Below the pieces are notes generated by a model. That model was not told the DNA's origin and made no database searches. It saw only the letters and a program-made list of their open reading frames with translations. From Boletus sp. NGJ (lineage: Eukaryota > Basidiomycota > Agaricomycetes > Boletales > Boletaceae), in assembly GCA_019096195.1 (NCBI GenBank), contig JAGTXK010000134.1:186001-250000 (forward strand): DNA of 64,000 nt, in the 5' to 3' direction. The position numbers and the translations under genes were made by a program. Of the stretch, positions 22,202 through 34,300 are shown in pieces. Within the stretch, counting starts at the first letter, position 1. The number at the start of each line of letters is the position of its first letter.

Positions 22202-25200
22202 TTTTTCGCACCTCTAAACACACATCAGTAAATTTACATGCATCTTAATCTGGCTTATTCTAGCTAATTCTGCTTGTCAAATTACAAAATATATTCATTA
22301 CTGTGATAATGCATTCCAGAACATTAGAAATATCAACAACAACCAAGCTAATCTATTTTTCAACAAAATGAGGGTTAGAATTTGTCTCTATGTCAGATTT
22401 GGAAATGTTGTGCAAGTCAATAAGTTGAATAAGACAGAATAAGATGCATGTAAATTTACTGATGCAGAAGAAACTTGCAGCTCACCACTTTTACACCAAT
22501 GTCAACTGTTCCTGTCACCACCAATACATTGCCCAACAACATGCCCAAACTTGATGTAAAGGGCACAAATTGGGCAATATTTGCCTTCTGTTTCCAAGTC
22601 ACTGTCGAAGTGAAGGATATGTGGGGGCACTTTGACAGAACTTTCCCTGAACCAAACTATAACACTCCCATGTCAACAATAGAGACTGAGGAGATACAGA
22701 AGTGGCATAAGAACAAAAGCATTTCGAAGCATCTGCTTACCCAGCAGATCCCAGACTCAACTGCACTGAAAATCAGGAAACTCTCCCCTATCAAAGCCAT
22801 GTGTGATGAGATTGTGCGTGAATACACAGAAACGGGAATGTATGCTCAGATAGACTGTGGACGAAGCATGAGGAGCTAGCATCAGTGGGGGTAGACATCA
22901 ACGAAAAGGACTACCGATCGACTATCATCAAGTCGCTACCTGGATCCCTCACAAACTTTGCTTCTAGCCAGTTTGTGACCGCCTGGCTATTTAGCTCCAC
23001 AAAAACAATTGAACCTGACATTCTAATCTCACTTATTAGCGAAGAAGCTGAACAACAAAAGGGAAAGCATGCCACTAAAACAGACACCAAAGACCATGAT
23101 GAAGCAATGGCTGTGACATCGTCCACCAGAGGTAAAGGACGAGGCAGAGGAAAGCATGGCAAACGACTGAAGTGCTTGTGTTGAACCTGTAGATTGGACA
23201 AACATCTAGCTAGAAACTGCACTCAACCCTCGAAGAGCAAGAGCAAACAGAAGGCAGCTCACCTGAGTGGTAGTGCCAATATCGTTGAGCTTGACACCAA
23301 TTCTGAAGATGGCGTATTTGGAGTAATCGACAATGACTATGACAACTTCCTGCTAGACTCATCATCATTGGCATTAGATGAGAGCAAAGACTGGTTCTCG
23401 ATTGTCAAAGAAGACAGTTATCAAAACTGTCAATGGAATTCAGATGAGGAAGGACTTTAAGCAATTGATGTCGGTAACAAACAGACGTTGACCAACCATG
23501 ATGGTCCCTTATACCCCCATGGAGACAACCTAGAAGATGTCGCTCTGGAGATTAGCAATCACCTGCAGAGTCCATGCCACGCCATTTTGTATGACTTGGG
23601 TACTACTTGTCATATCAGCCCAGATTGTGACCACATGCTCAACTTGCAGACAATCCCCCCAAAATCATTCACCACTGCAAATCAGCAGAAATTTAGCACC
23701 ACAGAAGTTGGCGATCTAATCATTGAGATACTGAATGAGCTGGAAACATCCAAGCTGTGACTGACAGAAGTGCTGTACTCACAAGAGGTGGGGTACACAT
23801 TAGTGTCAATCGGCTGACTCAATGAGATGGGTCTCTCAATGACCTTTGCTGAAGGTTTTTGCACCATTCGCGATGCCGAAGGAAAAACAATCGGGCCTAT
23901 ACTGCGATCTACAAAGGGCCTATACTGCATCATACATGAAGAGGAGCACAGTGCTGCTGCCATGGAAAAGATCACCATGATGGAACTACACCATCGCATG
24001 GGCCACATTGCACCATCCGTCGCTCGCCAACTCGCTGAAAAAGGTCTAGTCAGTGGACTTGAATTTGACCTTACTATACCCAATACCTTTTGTGAATCAT
24101 GCATATATGCAAAGGCGACATGAAAACCCATCATGAAGCAACGAGGAGGACCACGCGCTGACAAAACTGGTGATATTGTCTATAGTGATGTCTGGGGACC
24201 AGCGCCAGTTGCCACGCTAGGTGGATGGAGGTACTATGTCACTTTTACCAATGACCATACTCACCTCATCCACCTACACCTGCTGTGCCAGAAAAGTGAC
24301 ACTTTTGAAGTGTACCACAGATTTGAAGCATGGCTTGATTGTCAGCATATAGCGAAGGTGAAAATCCTCCACTCAGATCAAGGGGGAGAATATCAAGGAA
24401 AAGAGTTTACCTTGTATCTCCAACGCCAAGGTACAGCGCACAATACTCCACAGCACAATAGTGTGGCTGAGTGACTCAACTGGACTATCCTAGAAAAATC
24501 CACATGATGTTGCATGCAAGTGGACTGCCAAGGCACCTATGGGAAGAAGCAGTGAGGCATGCTGTGTGGTTAAAGAATCAAACACCTACCAAAGCACTTG
24601 AGGGTCGTTCGCCCTACAAAGTTGTGCTGGGATGCACACCAGACCTAACTCACTTGCAGGAGTGGGGTGCCGTTGTCTATGTCAATACCGGCACTAGAAC
24701 CAAGCTGGGTGGCTGCATTGAGATTGGCTGATGGTTGGGAATTGACAACTGCACGGAAAACACCTGCCATGTCTATTGGCCGTTGAAATGCTCTGTGACT
24801 GTTGAGCGCAATGTGTATTTTGGTGCTGCCCCTAGTGCTGTTAAGGGGGAGGAACCAATCACCACCTTAGGCAACAGTACCTCACCACAGCCACCTGCCA
24901 CACAATCTGTCACACCACCCCCGGCAAATGCCACCAAATGCCCCAGTAATGCCACTACACCACCTACACATGACACCCCCTTGTCACCATTGACACTGCT
25001 CCCATCACCTTTTGCATCCCTGCCACCCACACCTCTCCATCCCTCCATTAATGACCCTGAACTCGAACTGTGCACCAAGCGTCTTCGAAAGCCCACCCAG
25101 CACATACTCAACATTATCACTGGAAAGACCACCTCGACCTTGCTCCTGCATGGCATCCAAGTTCCCAATGTCATCGCCGAACAACCGCCTGCACCACTCC

Positions 25201-26915
25201 CTACTGTTCTCAAAGCAGAGGGTATGGCAGAGCAGATCCTCAGCGCAATCAATGCCAGGTATGAGCTCAGTTACAACAACTGTGAACTAACTATGCTCAT
25301 CGAACAAGCAAGTACCATGGCCAAAGCACTTGAGCCTACCACCCTCGCTGACGCCCGACACCGCCCTGACTGGCCCCAATGGGAACAGGGCATACATGAA
25401 GAGCTCAAAACACTCGAGAAAGCCGGCACCTGGAAGCTTGCTGAGCTTCCCCCTGGTGCAAATCTTGTCAGATTGAAATGGATATTCCATGTGAAAAAGG
25501 ATGCCACAGGAAATATCATCCATCACAAAGCACGCCTTGTAGCCCAAGGCTTTTCACAGGTATCCAGCATTGACTATTTCGACATGTACACCCCCATTGC
25601 CAAGCTCGCCTCTATCTGAACCATTCTCACCCTCGCTGCTCACCTCAACCTTGAACTCCACCAAGTCGATATAAAAGGAGCCTATTTAAATGGCAAACTA
25701 CACGGTAACAAGTGGATCTACATGTGCCAGCCACCAGAATATGCCAATCCTACCCATCCATAGCATGTCTGCCACCTATGAAAGACACTCTATGGACTAA
25801 AACAGAGCGGTTGCTGATGGTACCAGAAGCTAGTCACAATTTTAGTGACTAACCTTCATTTTCGACAATGCGAAGTTGACCAAGCAGTATTTGTAAAGTG
25901 CGCTGGCAGCTCCCTCACTATTATTGTTGTATATGTTGAGGATTGCACAATCGCTGCTACTATCACTGAGCTTATTGCCACTGTTAAAACCCAACTCGCA
26001 CAGTTTGTCAAGGTAATAGGCCTTGGCGAACTCCATTCATTACTCGGAATTGAGATTGTGTGCAATTATGAAGAACACACATTGTCCCTCTCACAACAAA
26101 TGTACATTGAGTCAATCCTCCGCCACTTCAATCTTGATGAACTAAAGCCCATCTCGACCCCCATGGAGCCAAGTGCCAAGCTAACTACCAACCAATCACC
26201 CTCCACTGCCGCCAAATATGCTGCTATGCAACATATCCTGTACCAAGAGGCTGTTGGATCACTCATGTATGCCGCACTTGGAACCAGACCTAATATATCG
26301 TATGTGGTATCTCAAGTATCCCGCTGCTCGTCAAACTATGGACAAATGCATTGGAACACAGTAAAAAGGATTTACTGCTATCTATTGGGTACAAAGAGCT
26401 TGTGGCTAACCTACAGTGGATTAGGAGAAGAAAAAGAAAAGGCATTAGTAGGGTACACCAGCGCAGACGGCAGCATCACTAAGGACGGACATGCCATTCG
26501 GGCTACACTTTCCTCATCAATGGCAGCATTGTATCATGGAGTTCAAAATGGCAGGAAATCATTTTGCTTTCCACCACAGAGAGCGAATATGTTGGTGCTA
26601 CTCATGCTGCCAAGGAGGCATTGTGGCTTTGCGCCCTCATCTCATTTCTTTTCCACCTGCTGACCAAGCCCACAACTCTTTTCTTGGACAATCAATTGGC
26701 CATTGCCCTCGCGAAAGACCACCAATACCACACATGCACCAAGCACATCAATGTCCATTTTCACTTCATCCACTGGATTATCGACAATGGAAAACTCTGT
26801 CTCGTTTTCTACCCTACTGGCGACATGGTCACCGACATTTTCATAAAAGCACTGCCCTCTCTGAAAGTCAAGCACTTTGCCACAGAACTCGGACTACACA
26901 CAGCTTGAGGGGGAG

Positions 26916-27296
26916 TGTTGGATTACAAGCATGTGCGCAGCTGCAGTAATTGGCTCAATATCAATACACACCATGTATATTTGGACATGTAGAACTTTTT
27001 GACTTTATCATATGACATCTCAGATACATGGGTGGGTAGTACTCTACACCACCCTACACACTCCTTTTGTGACACGTATTTATGCTGTACCTGTCAAGTG
27101 TCACTCCCCTCAGTCTGTTATACCACATGATGACTGAGATGAGCCACTCTCTTTCCACTCCTCTGCTTGGACCATTTACTTACATTGTATATAGTTCTTG
27201 TCCTAGGTAAATATACAGTCAGTCTGTTGTACTGCACAACAACTGAGTTCTTGTTCAAGCCATAGTCTCATCCCACTCGGTCTTCAATATCTTACA
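26916..27296 (+). repeat. 3' LTR of the Copia element
   Basis: 381 bp, beginning TGTTGGATTA and ending CTTACA, directly after a purine tract (GAGGGGGAG, 26907-26915). It pairs with the LTR at 21806-22186. Confidence 0.88.
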
Positions 27297-27700
27297 GGCA
27301 TCATCAGGGCCATGCTGATTTGGACCTGGTCCATGCAGTGGTGAGTCTGATCAATCATCATTGAGATCAGATTTGGTCAGAGTGACTGAGCAGGAGATAC
27401 ATAGTTCTCCTGGCCAAGCTTTTGGAGCATGCTCTGCAAAAAATCAACATAATTTGAGGGCTTGACTGTGAATACAAGTTCCTTCATTTTTATTGACTTC
27501 TCTTTCTTTGAGATAGATTTATCACATAATGTCTTCTTGACCTTTGAATAAACAGTTAGTGAAATAGAAAATATCTATTCAGTCTCTAAGTTATCATTAA
27601 GATCCTGAGACATGGAGGGCAATGACATGTTAGTCTACAAGAAGAAAAAACCAGTATTATAATTAGCTACAGGCACATTTGGGATCCTGGACATGTGATC
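27297..27700 (-). pseudogene. Short coding remnant, unidentified
   Basis: On the minus strand, near 27495-27390, a stretch reads KELVFTVKPSNYVDFLQSML followed by QKLGQENYV. This resembles the start of a small hypothetical protein that recurs in agaricomycete repeats; I know no domain name for it. It is cut off by a stop soon after, and upstream exon-like sequence (SLPSMSQDLNDNLE) lies near 27610. It may be unrelated to, or an N-terminal neighbour of, the Plavaka interrupted by Copia. Confidence 0.3.
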
Positions 27701-29169
27701 CCCACATGATCACTAGACTGTTTGAAAGAAAATGCATGAAAACTGCTGTAAAGACTAATGTCTAATATGATGCTAAAATGGACAGAATTCGGTTGACTAA
27801 AAATTAGTGTCCTTACCATTAAAGTGTTTTATGAACAGAAATCATCCAGATATCTAAGATTCCACCAGACATTCAATGGATTTGGATTTGTGATTGCATA
27901 CCACGATATGTGTAATGTGACAATTGTGGCTGTAACCATGATAACAAGTGTAAACCAAAACTATAGATATATAGTGAAACAAGTCTAATATTTTGAATTT
28001 AGTTGTAAATGTCTTGAAGCATGGCTATTACTGTACTTTTCACATAAGTTGTCCACATGGGAAAATTGGTGTTTGAAATATGTTCCATCTTTCATTGACT
28101 CCACCTACTCAACCACTCACCAGATTTTGTCAGAAAGGATATTGTTTGACTCATACATGACCAGTGATCCTGTTTTTTGTTGTTTAATTGAGATTGAATA
28201 AATTTCTGTGTTTTTGGTATTTTTAGATTTGGAGTTCTGTGCTGCAGAAGGCTACTGACCTCCAACAATCTTGTAGGCATATGGAAAGGCCAGAAAACCA
28301 GTCAAGAGATGCAATGGGCTATTGTCCGACTCTTGAGGATTATACCGGACACTGGGAATTTCACTTAGCTTTGGTGGAGTTATAAATAGTACATACTCTT
28401 GGCTATAAGATCGCCCCATAGGTCATGTAATTTGGTTCCCAGGATATGGAGATATAGTTAATTCAAAATAGTAATACCATGGAAAGGATTTTTGAGCTTT
28501 TGAATTGCTAAGTGGGATCTTAGTCATATTGTAGTATAATTGCCATTGTTTGTTAGTACAAACAAAGATACATATATAAATAGTATGTCTGAGCTTAAAC
28601 AAGCTCCCACACTTCTTGATTCTCAACCACCATCATGGTCAGAGCTCTTTCTCTTACTTAACAAAATACCATCCTCTCTTTGCTTGATTCTGGCCATTCT
28701 GGTGAAGCCATTGCCAAGCAAACTGGTGTCAGCCCTTCTGCAATATCTAAACATTATTGCAAAGAGTGTTCTGGCCTTGTTAAAGCTGTTGGAGGTCGTC
28801 CCTCCAAGCTTTCCCCTGCCAATATTCGTTATACTTAACATCTTATCACTTCTGGAAAGGCTGAAAATGCTGTTCAAGTGACCAGATCATTTACCAACAT
28901 CATCAACCAATCTCTCTCTACCAGTACTGTCCACCTCCACTTGAAGAAAGCTGGTATGAAAGCTATAGTCAAGTCCAAACACCCTATTCTCTCTACTAGG
29001 CATTGCAAAACTCATTTAGATTTTTCCTATGCTCATAAGGACTGGACTATAGAGGACTGGAAGAAGATAGTATGGTCTGATGAGACCAAAATCAATTGCC
29101 TAGGCTCAGATGGATGCAAATGGGCATGGAAAAGGGCATGTGAGGGCCTTAGTGATAGGCTAGTGCAGG

Positions 29170-30121
29170 TGTCATGCCAGGTAACAATGTGACACATTCC
29201 CGTATAACCCCTGTTGGATTATAGGACTAGCAGGACTTGAGGGGAAAATACCTCCAGAGGCCCAAGGTTTCCTCTGACTGGGAACCAACTGCTAGCTTTA
29301 TGTAGAGTCCTCTTGTTACCTCTACGACCAATGGTGGAGTCTTGGATTTACCACGGTGGCGCAATCCTCTGAGAAGGAAGGGCAGACCGGAATGCGGAGG
29401 CCAGAGATTAGTGCCTTTCCCGGACTAACTCTACTGGGCTTATACGAATGCTGGTGGCGGAGTTCTGACCAGTACGGGCCAACCTCTTGTTGGCATTGGA
29501 GTTGCCAAAGCTTTAGAAGTGGGTAACGGCAACAATGGCACACAGGTGTGAAGTGACAAGAAGGATGATCATGAGCATGAGGGCGATCACCTCCAGAGCA
29601 TGGAGAAGGCTTCTGAGGTGAAATGGAACCTTAGCGGGAGAAGCAGGTAGATTACACAGGAAGGAGTGTAGATCTAGGTTAGAGTTACATGAAGGGCCTG
29701 CGTCCCTATTTATAGGCTTTGCCCATCTAGGGCAGGCTTCATAATGAATATAGTAATCGTAAGTCTGAGATGAGAGATTACTATAAAAGGATCAAGGCAT
29801 GAGTCTGAATGGGGAAAATAGGAGTACTAGACTGTGTGCAATGTGCAAGAGAGCACAGCCGGGAAGACAATGTCTATGATCAGATCAAGAAGGAAGAAGA
29901 CATATATCAAATGAAATGAGGGGGGCAGTGTCCACACCAAACAGGTAGCTTCCTGAACAGGAAGTGATGAGTAACTTCCTAGAACGGAGGTTCTGGATGG
30001 GGCAATGTCTGAGTCGGTGTTGTGGGGGAATCCCTGGTCTGAGTTGAAGAGTAGGTCATCCCATAGTCCTACAGGAGGTGAAGGAAGGGGAAAAGATGTA
30101 CCCCCTTCAGTAACTGTAACA
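29170..30121 (-). repeat. 3' LTR of the nested chromovirus
   Basis: About 952 bp. Read on the minus strand it begins TGTTACAG after a purine tract and ends CATGACA. It aligns with 36558-37554, which is longer mainly because of a short internal duplication near 36830. Confidence 0.9.
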
Positions 30122-30289
30122 TTACCCTCCTTGTAGTCTTGAAGTTCCATCTCAAGAACTCTGATCTCCCTCATTCTCCTCATAGTTGGTAAGGTCCCAA
30201 GAGTCGTCAAAGACTCCCTGGCTGGGACACATCTGGTAGCCGTGTCCTCGTCCTCCACAGTTTGTGCAAGTTCTTTGTGGGCAAGCATA

Positions 30290-31312
30290 CTATGGATGGT
30301 TGGGGGCAACCACCCTACAGTAGGGGCAACAGTACTGGGAGTAGGCAGGCCAAAGGTGACCTTGACATCCACATTCGTAGCAGCGGATGCCGGTGAGGGG
30401 AGCTTGATGGTTATGAGGTGATCTGGCACCGGGCAGGGGATTGGGATGACTAGCCACTGAGTTGGAATGGCTGGTAGGAGAGGCACCTGCGGCAGCCCCA
30501 GGAATGGGAATGGAGGAAGGAGTAGGGCTCCTCATTGTAGAGTCCCCCAATGTGTGGAGAAGACCTCAGTCATTGGGGCGAGAGGGAAGGCCGACTGAGA
30601 ACACCATGGCTCCTCATCGGTGGAGGGTCCTGGTGGGTTGGGAAATGGTTGGGGGAGGAACTGGGAGGACTGGTATTGGGGAGGTTCCTCGGGAGGAGGG
30701 GTTGGGATTCGTAGAGGAAGGGGAGGCGACAACGGTGTCATCAGAGGACTGGGCTCTCTATGTCTCTGGAGAGTCTCTATCAACTCCATTAACACTTCTG
30801 ATTTTGTTGATGTTCTCCATGGGTTGCTCTGCCACAGAAGGGATTTGTCTAGGGGGAATGGGGTAGGAGAACATGGTGGTTGTCGAGGGGGCAAAGAAAA
30901 TGCGACTTTCTTCTTCTGAGAGGGAGAGGATGGTGGGGTGGAGGAGACGATCACGGGTGTTGATAGGTAGAAGGGCGAGGGAATAGTTGAATCCCTCAAT
31001 GAAAAGGAGGTCGAGAACAAGTTCGCGAATCTTGAGGATCCCTTCCATTGCCCTTTCTTCTTTGGCGGTCTGTTGGGCATTGGAGTCATAGGGACCTGCT
31101 GAGTTCCCATAGGTCCGGGAGAGAAGGGATTGAAGTGAGGAGTATGATCTATAGAGGGCGACGAGTTGGACGAGTGAGTTGTCACAGGAGAAGAAGGGGA
31201 TAGTCTGGAGGGTCTGGACTGCGATGGGGTCATCAAGAATGGCAGCATAAAGATTCCAGTGGTGAGCGGGGGAGAGTCGGTTGAGGTGTATGGAAAGGGG
31301 GGTGAGAGTCAT
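30290..31312 (-). other. Extra reading-frame region after pol in the chromovirus
   Basis: Between the chromodomain and the 3' LTR, where most chromoviruses have only a polypurine tract, about 1 kb is open in two overlapping frames. One gives a helical-looking 184-residue product from 31312 (for example SPAHHWNLYAAILDDPIAVQ). The other is a Ser/Pro-rich frame of 238 residues (31248-30532). Farther on, a Cys/His cluster lies at 30382-30316 (CYECGCQGHLWPAYSQYCC). I know no domain for either frame. The part is described as it stands and belongs to the fossil above. Confidence 0.55.
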
Positions 31313-34300
31313 CTACCAAGTATGATGATAGGGGCAGTAGTCAATCCGGCAGAAGCACCAATGTTATTTAATATGTTTGGGGATATTGAGATCCAGATAT
31401 TGCTTCTGAAGGCAAGCTTGGGTGAGAGCAGCTGATATGCAGGCAAGCAGAATGAAGAGGGAGGTGTTATCTTGGGGCATGGGCTTGTCTCAAAGTTTGA
31501 GTCGTCTTTTATACTCCTGAAGTATTTTCTTGGTGTTTCCAAGATTGGCCTCTGGTTCCCAAGTTCGTTCTGCTGCGGAATATCCTTTCCAGTGTGTCAG
31601 GTACTGCCTTCTTCCTGGTTTTCCCTGATGGTTGATGATGCTCTCCACTTCATATTCCTCTTTAGTTCCGACAAGTTCCGGTGGTGGTTGAGTGAAATTG
31701 GGGCCGTGTTCTGTAGTCTCCTGATACGGGGAGAGTAGGGACGCATAGAACACATTGTGGATTTTCCATTGTTTCAGCAACTTGAGTCAGAATGCCATGG
31801 AGGATACCACTTGAGTAATTTCAAATGGTCCGGTCCGTTTTGGGAATAGTTTTCGGGAGGGGACTTGGAATTTCAGGTTCTTGATGTCCAGCCATACCTT
31901 GTCTTCGAGTTTCCATGGTTTGAAGCAAGAGTGGACTCTCTTCTTCATACATAGTTGTGCCAATTTGTGTGCCACTTCTGCTTCCTTTCTTGATTCTTCT
32001 AGGAAAGAGAGTCTCTCCTCTAGGGCTGGTAGGAAGGTTTTTCTGATAGAAGGATATGCTCTTGGCTCATATCCAAGGATCAAGGAGAAGGGCGATTTTC
32101 CGGTGACTGAGTGAGTTGCAAAGTTATGAGCGAACTCCGCCATGGGTAATAATTCCAACCACTTCTGTGGTTGGCCATCGCAGAATATCCATAGGTAGGT
32201 TTCTAGTTCTTGGTTATATCGTTCCGTTTCGCCATCCGTTTGTGGGTGGATAGGCCGTGGAAAGGGCGACATCGTAGTTCAGGAGTCTAGCGAGTTCCCG
32301 AGTGAATGCAGATGCGAACTGTGGACCACGATCTGAAACCAATTTGTCATGTAAACTGTACTGTAGGAAGACTTTTTCAAAGAAAAGATGGGCTATACCG
32401 GCCGCGTTCACTGTTTTTGTGCAAGGGGTAAGAATTACCCCCTTACTAAGCCCATGGTCGACCATGACCATGACTGAATCAAAGCCCCCCACTGGGGGCA
32501 GGTCAGTGATCAAATCCACCAAGAGATGTTGGAAAGGGTGGTGGCCCTCAAAAGCTAGGGGGGTGACCGGGGGAACTGTAGGATGTGTTTGGACCTTGTT
32601 GCTTTGACAGATGGCACATCCGGCAACAAACTTGCGGATAAATGTGGTGAGTCCGGGCCACCAATAGTCCTTGGCCAGGAGTTGAGTGGTGCAAAGGTGT
32701 CCACCATGTCCTCCTTCGAAAGAGGAATGAACGGAGGATACCAACTCCTGTTGGGTCAGGCCCAGGATGTACATCCTGTGTTTGAAGTATAGCTTGCTGT
32801 CGTCGAAGGTCCAGACTTCCATGTTGGACTGGGTGAAGGGAGATTCTCCTTGCCCTGCATTTTGTATGGCGGAGAGTACCAAGGGATTGCTTTGGAAAGA
32901 TCCCTTGATTTTCTTGGCTAACGCTAGGTCAATCATTCGCACTTGACAGTCGAATGCATCAGAAGGGAGGAGTTGCACATCTTTGTTGTCCTTGGAAGTG
33001 TCAATTTTGTCTCGATGAGATAACATGTCAGCGGGGGCCATTTTTGTTCCGGGTAGAGCTTGGTAGACCATATCATAGTCTTGGAGGAACAAAAGCCATC
33101 TTGCTTGTCGTCGGGACAATTGTTGGGGTTCCTTGAAGAACGTCAAGTTCTTATGATCGGTTAACATTGTTATGGGGTGGGAGGATCCAAGGAGGTATTG
33201 CCACCACTCTTTCAAGCCTTGTATGACAGCCAATAGTTCCCTGTCATAGATGTCATAATTTCTCTTAGCTGGAGAGAATGTTTTGGAGAGATAGCCACAC
33301 GGTTGCATATCTCCATTATCATTGTTCTGCATGAGTACCGCTCCTGATGCCGTGAGTGAGGCGTCCGTCATGAGGGTGAAGGGTTTTGAAGTATCAGGGA
33401 AGGCGAGGACGGGTTTCTTGGTGAATGCTGCCTGTAGGGTTCTGAATGATTTTTCTTGAAGTGATCTCCAGGACCAAGTCGTCGTTTGCTTTGTGAGGTC
33501 CAGCAAAGGATGTGCAATGTCAGAAAAAGAGGGGATGAACTTCCTGTAAAAATTACAGAACCTGATGAAGGACTGTACATCTTTCATGTTCACCGGGGGT
33601 TTCCATTGCTTGATGGCGCTGAGCTTGACTGGGTCCATCTGGACTCCATCCTTCCCTATGATCATCCCAAGATATTCAACTTCTTTGGCTGAGAAGGTGC
33701 ACTTCTCCAGTTTGAGGTACATTTCATGCTGTCGGAAGCGTTCTAGGACCTTCCATGTTCTCTCGTCGTGAGTTATCTGATCTGAAGAATGAATCAACAG
33801 ATCGTCCATGTATATCACCAACCATCCCTCTGCTATGTAGTCTCCAAAGAGATTGTCCATGAATGCTTGGAACATTGCTGGGGAATTGCACATTCCGAAA
33901 AACATGACATTAGGCTCAAATAGCCTGAACGGGGTGAGAAAAGCCGCCTTCCACTGATTTTCTGGTTTGATCAAGACATTGTTGTAGCCCCATCGTATGT
34001 CAAATTTGATGAAAATTGACGATCCCTTTAATTTGTTCAGGAGGTCGGAAATTAAGGGGAGAGGGTAGGCATTCTTGATTGTGTGGCTGTTAAGATACTG
34101 GTAGTCTTGGCAGGGGCGGAGTTTCCCATCTTTCTTCTGTACAAAGAAGAAAGGAGCGGCCTGGGGAGATTTTGATGGTGATATCTTCCCAGTCTTGAGG
34201 TGTTCGGTAATGAATTCCTGGCATGCTTGTTGTTCCAGCGGGTTGGGAGGGTACGCCTTGGCTCATTTTGGAACAAACGAGTCCTTTAACTCGATGATGT

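Larger units (their letters stand above)
21806..27296 (+). mobile_element. Ty1/Copia retrotransposon, full-length fossil
   Basis: It has two 381-bp LTRs and an internal region of about 4.7 kb. Internal parts: gag about 22475-23220 ending in a Cys/His cluster; protease about 23590-23640; GAG-pre-integrase zinc region about 23980-24110 (HHRMGHIAP, then CESC); integrase core about 24150-24700; reverse transcriptase about 25380-26270; RNase H about 26440-26900. Protease before integrase before reverse transcriptase is the Copia order. It has about ten breaks, so it is long dead. The LTRs share only about 83-85% by eye, an old insertion. The flanks AGCAT (21801-21805) and GGCAT (27297-27301) look like a five-base target duplication with one later change. 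It sits in the opposite orientation to the Plavaka gene it interrupts. Confidence 0.9.

Noticed and set aside
24773-25252. 159-codon minus-strand frame
   Set aside because: It is antisense to the Pro/Thr-rich linker of the Copia polyprotein and has no family features.
27720-28028. Gene in the stretch before the DDE_3 transposon
   Set aside because: Only short frames with stops; nothing recognisable.
30462-30919. Plus-strand open frames of 99-134 codons, Gly/Glu-rich
   Set aside because: They are the antisense of the Ser/Pro-rich frame of the chromovirus's 3' region.
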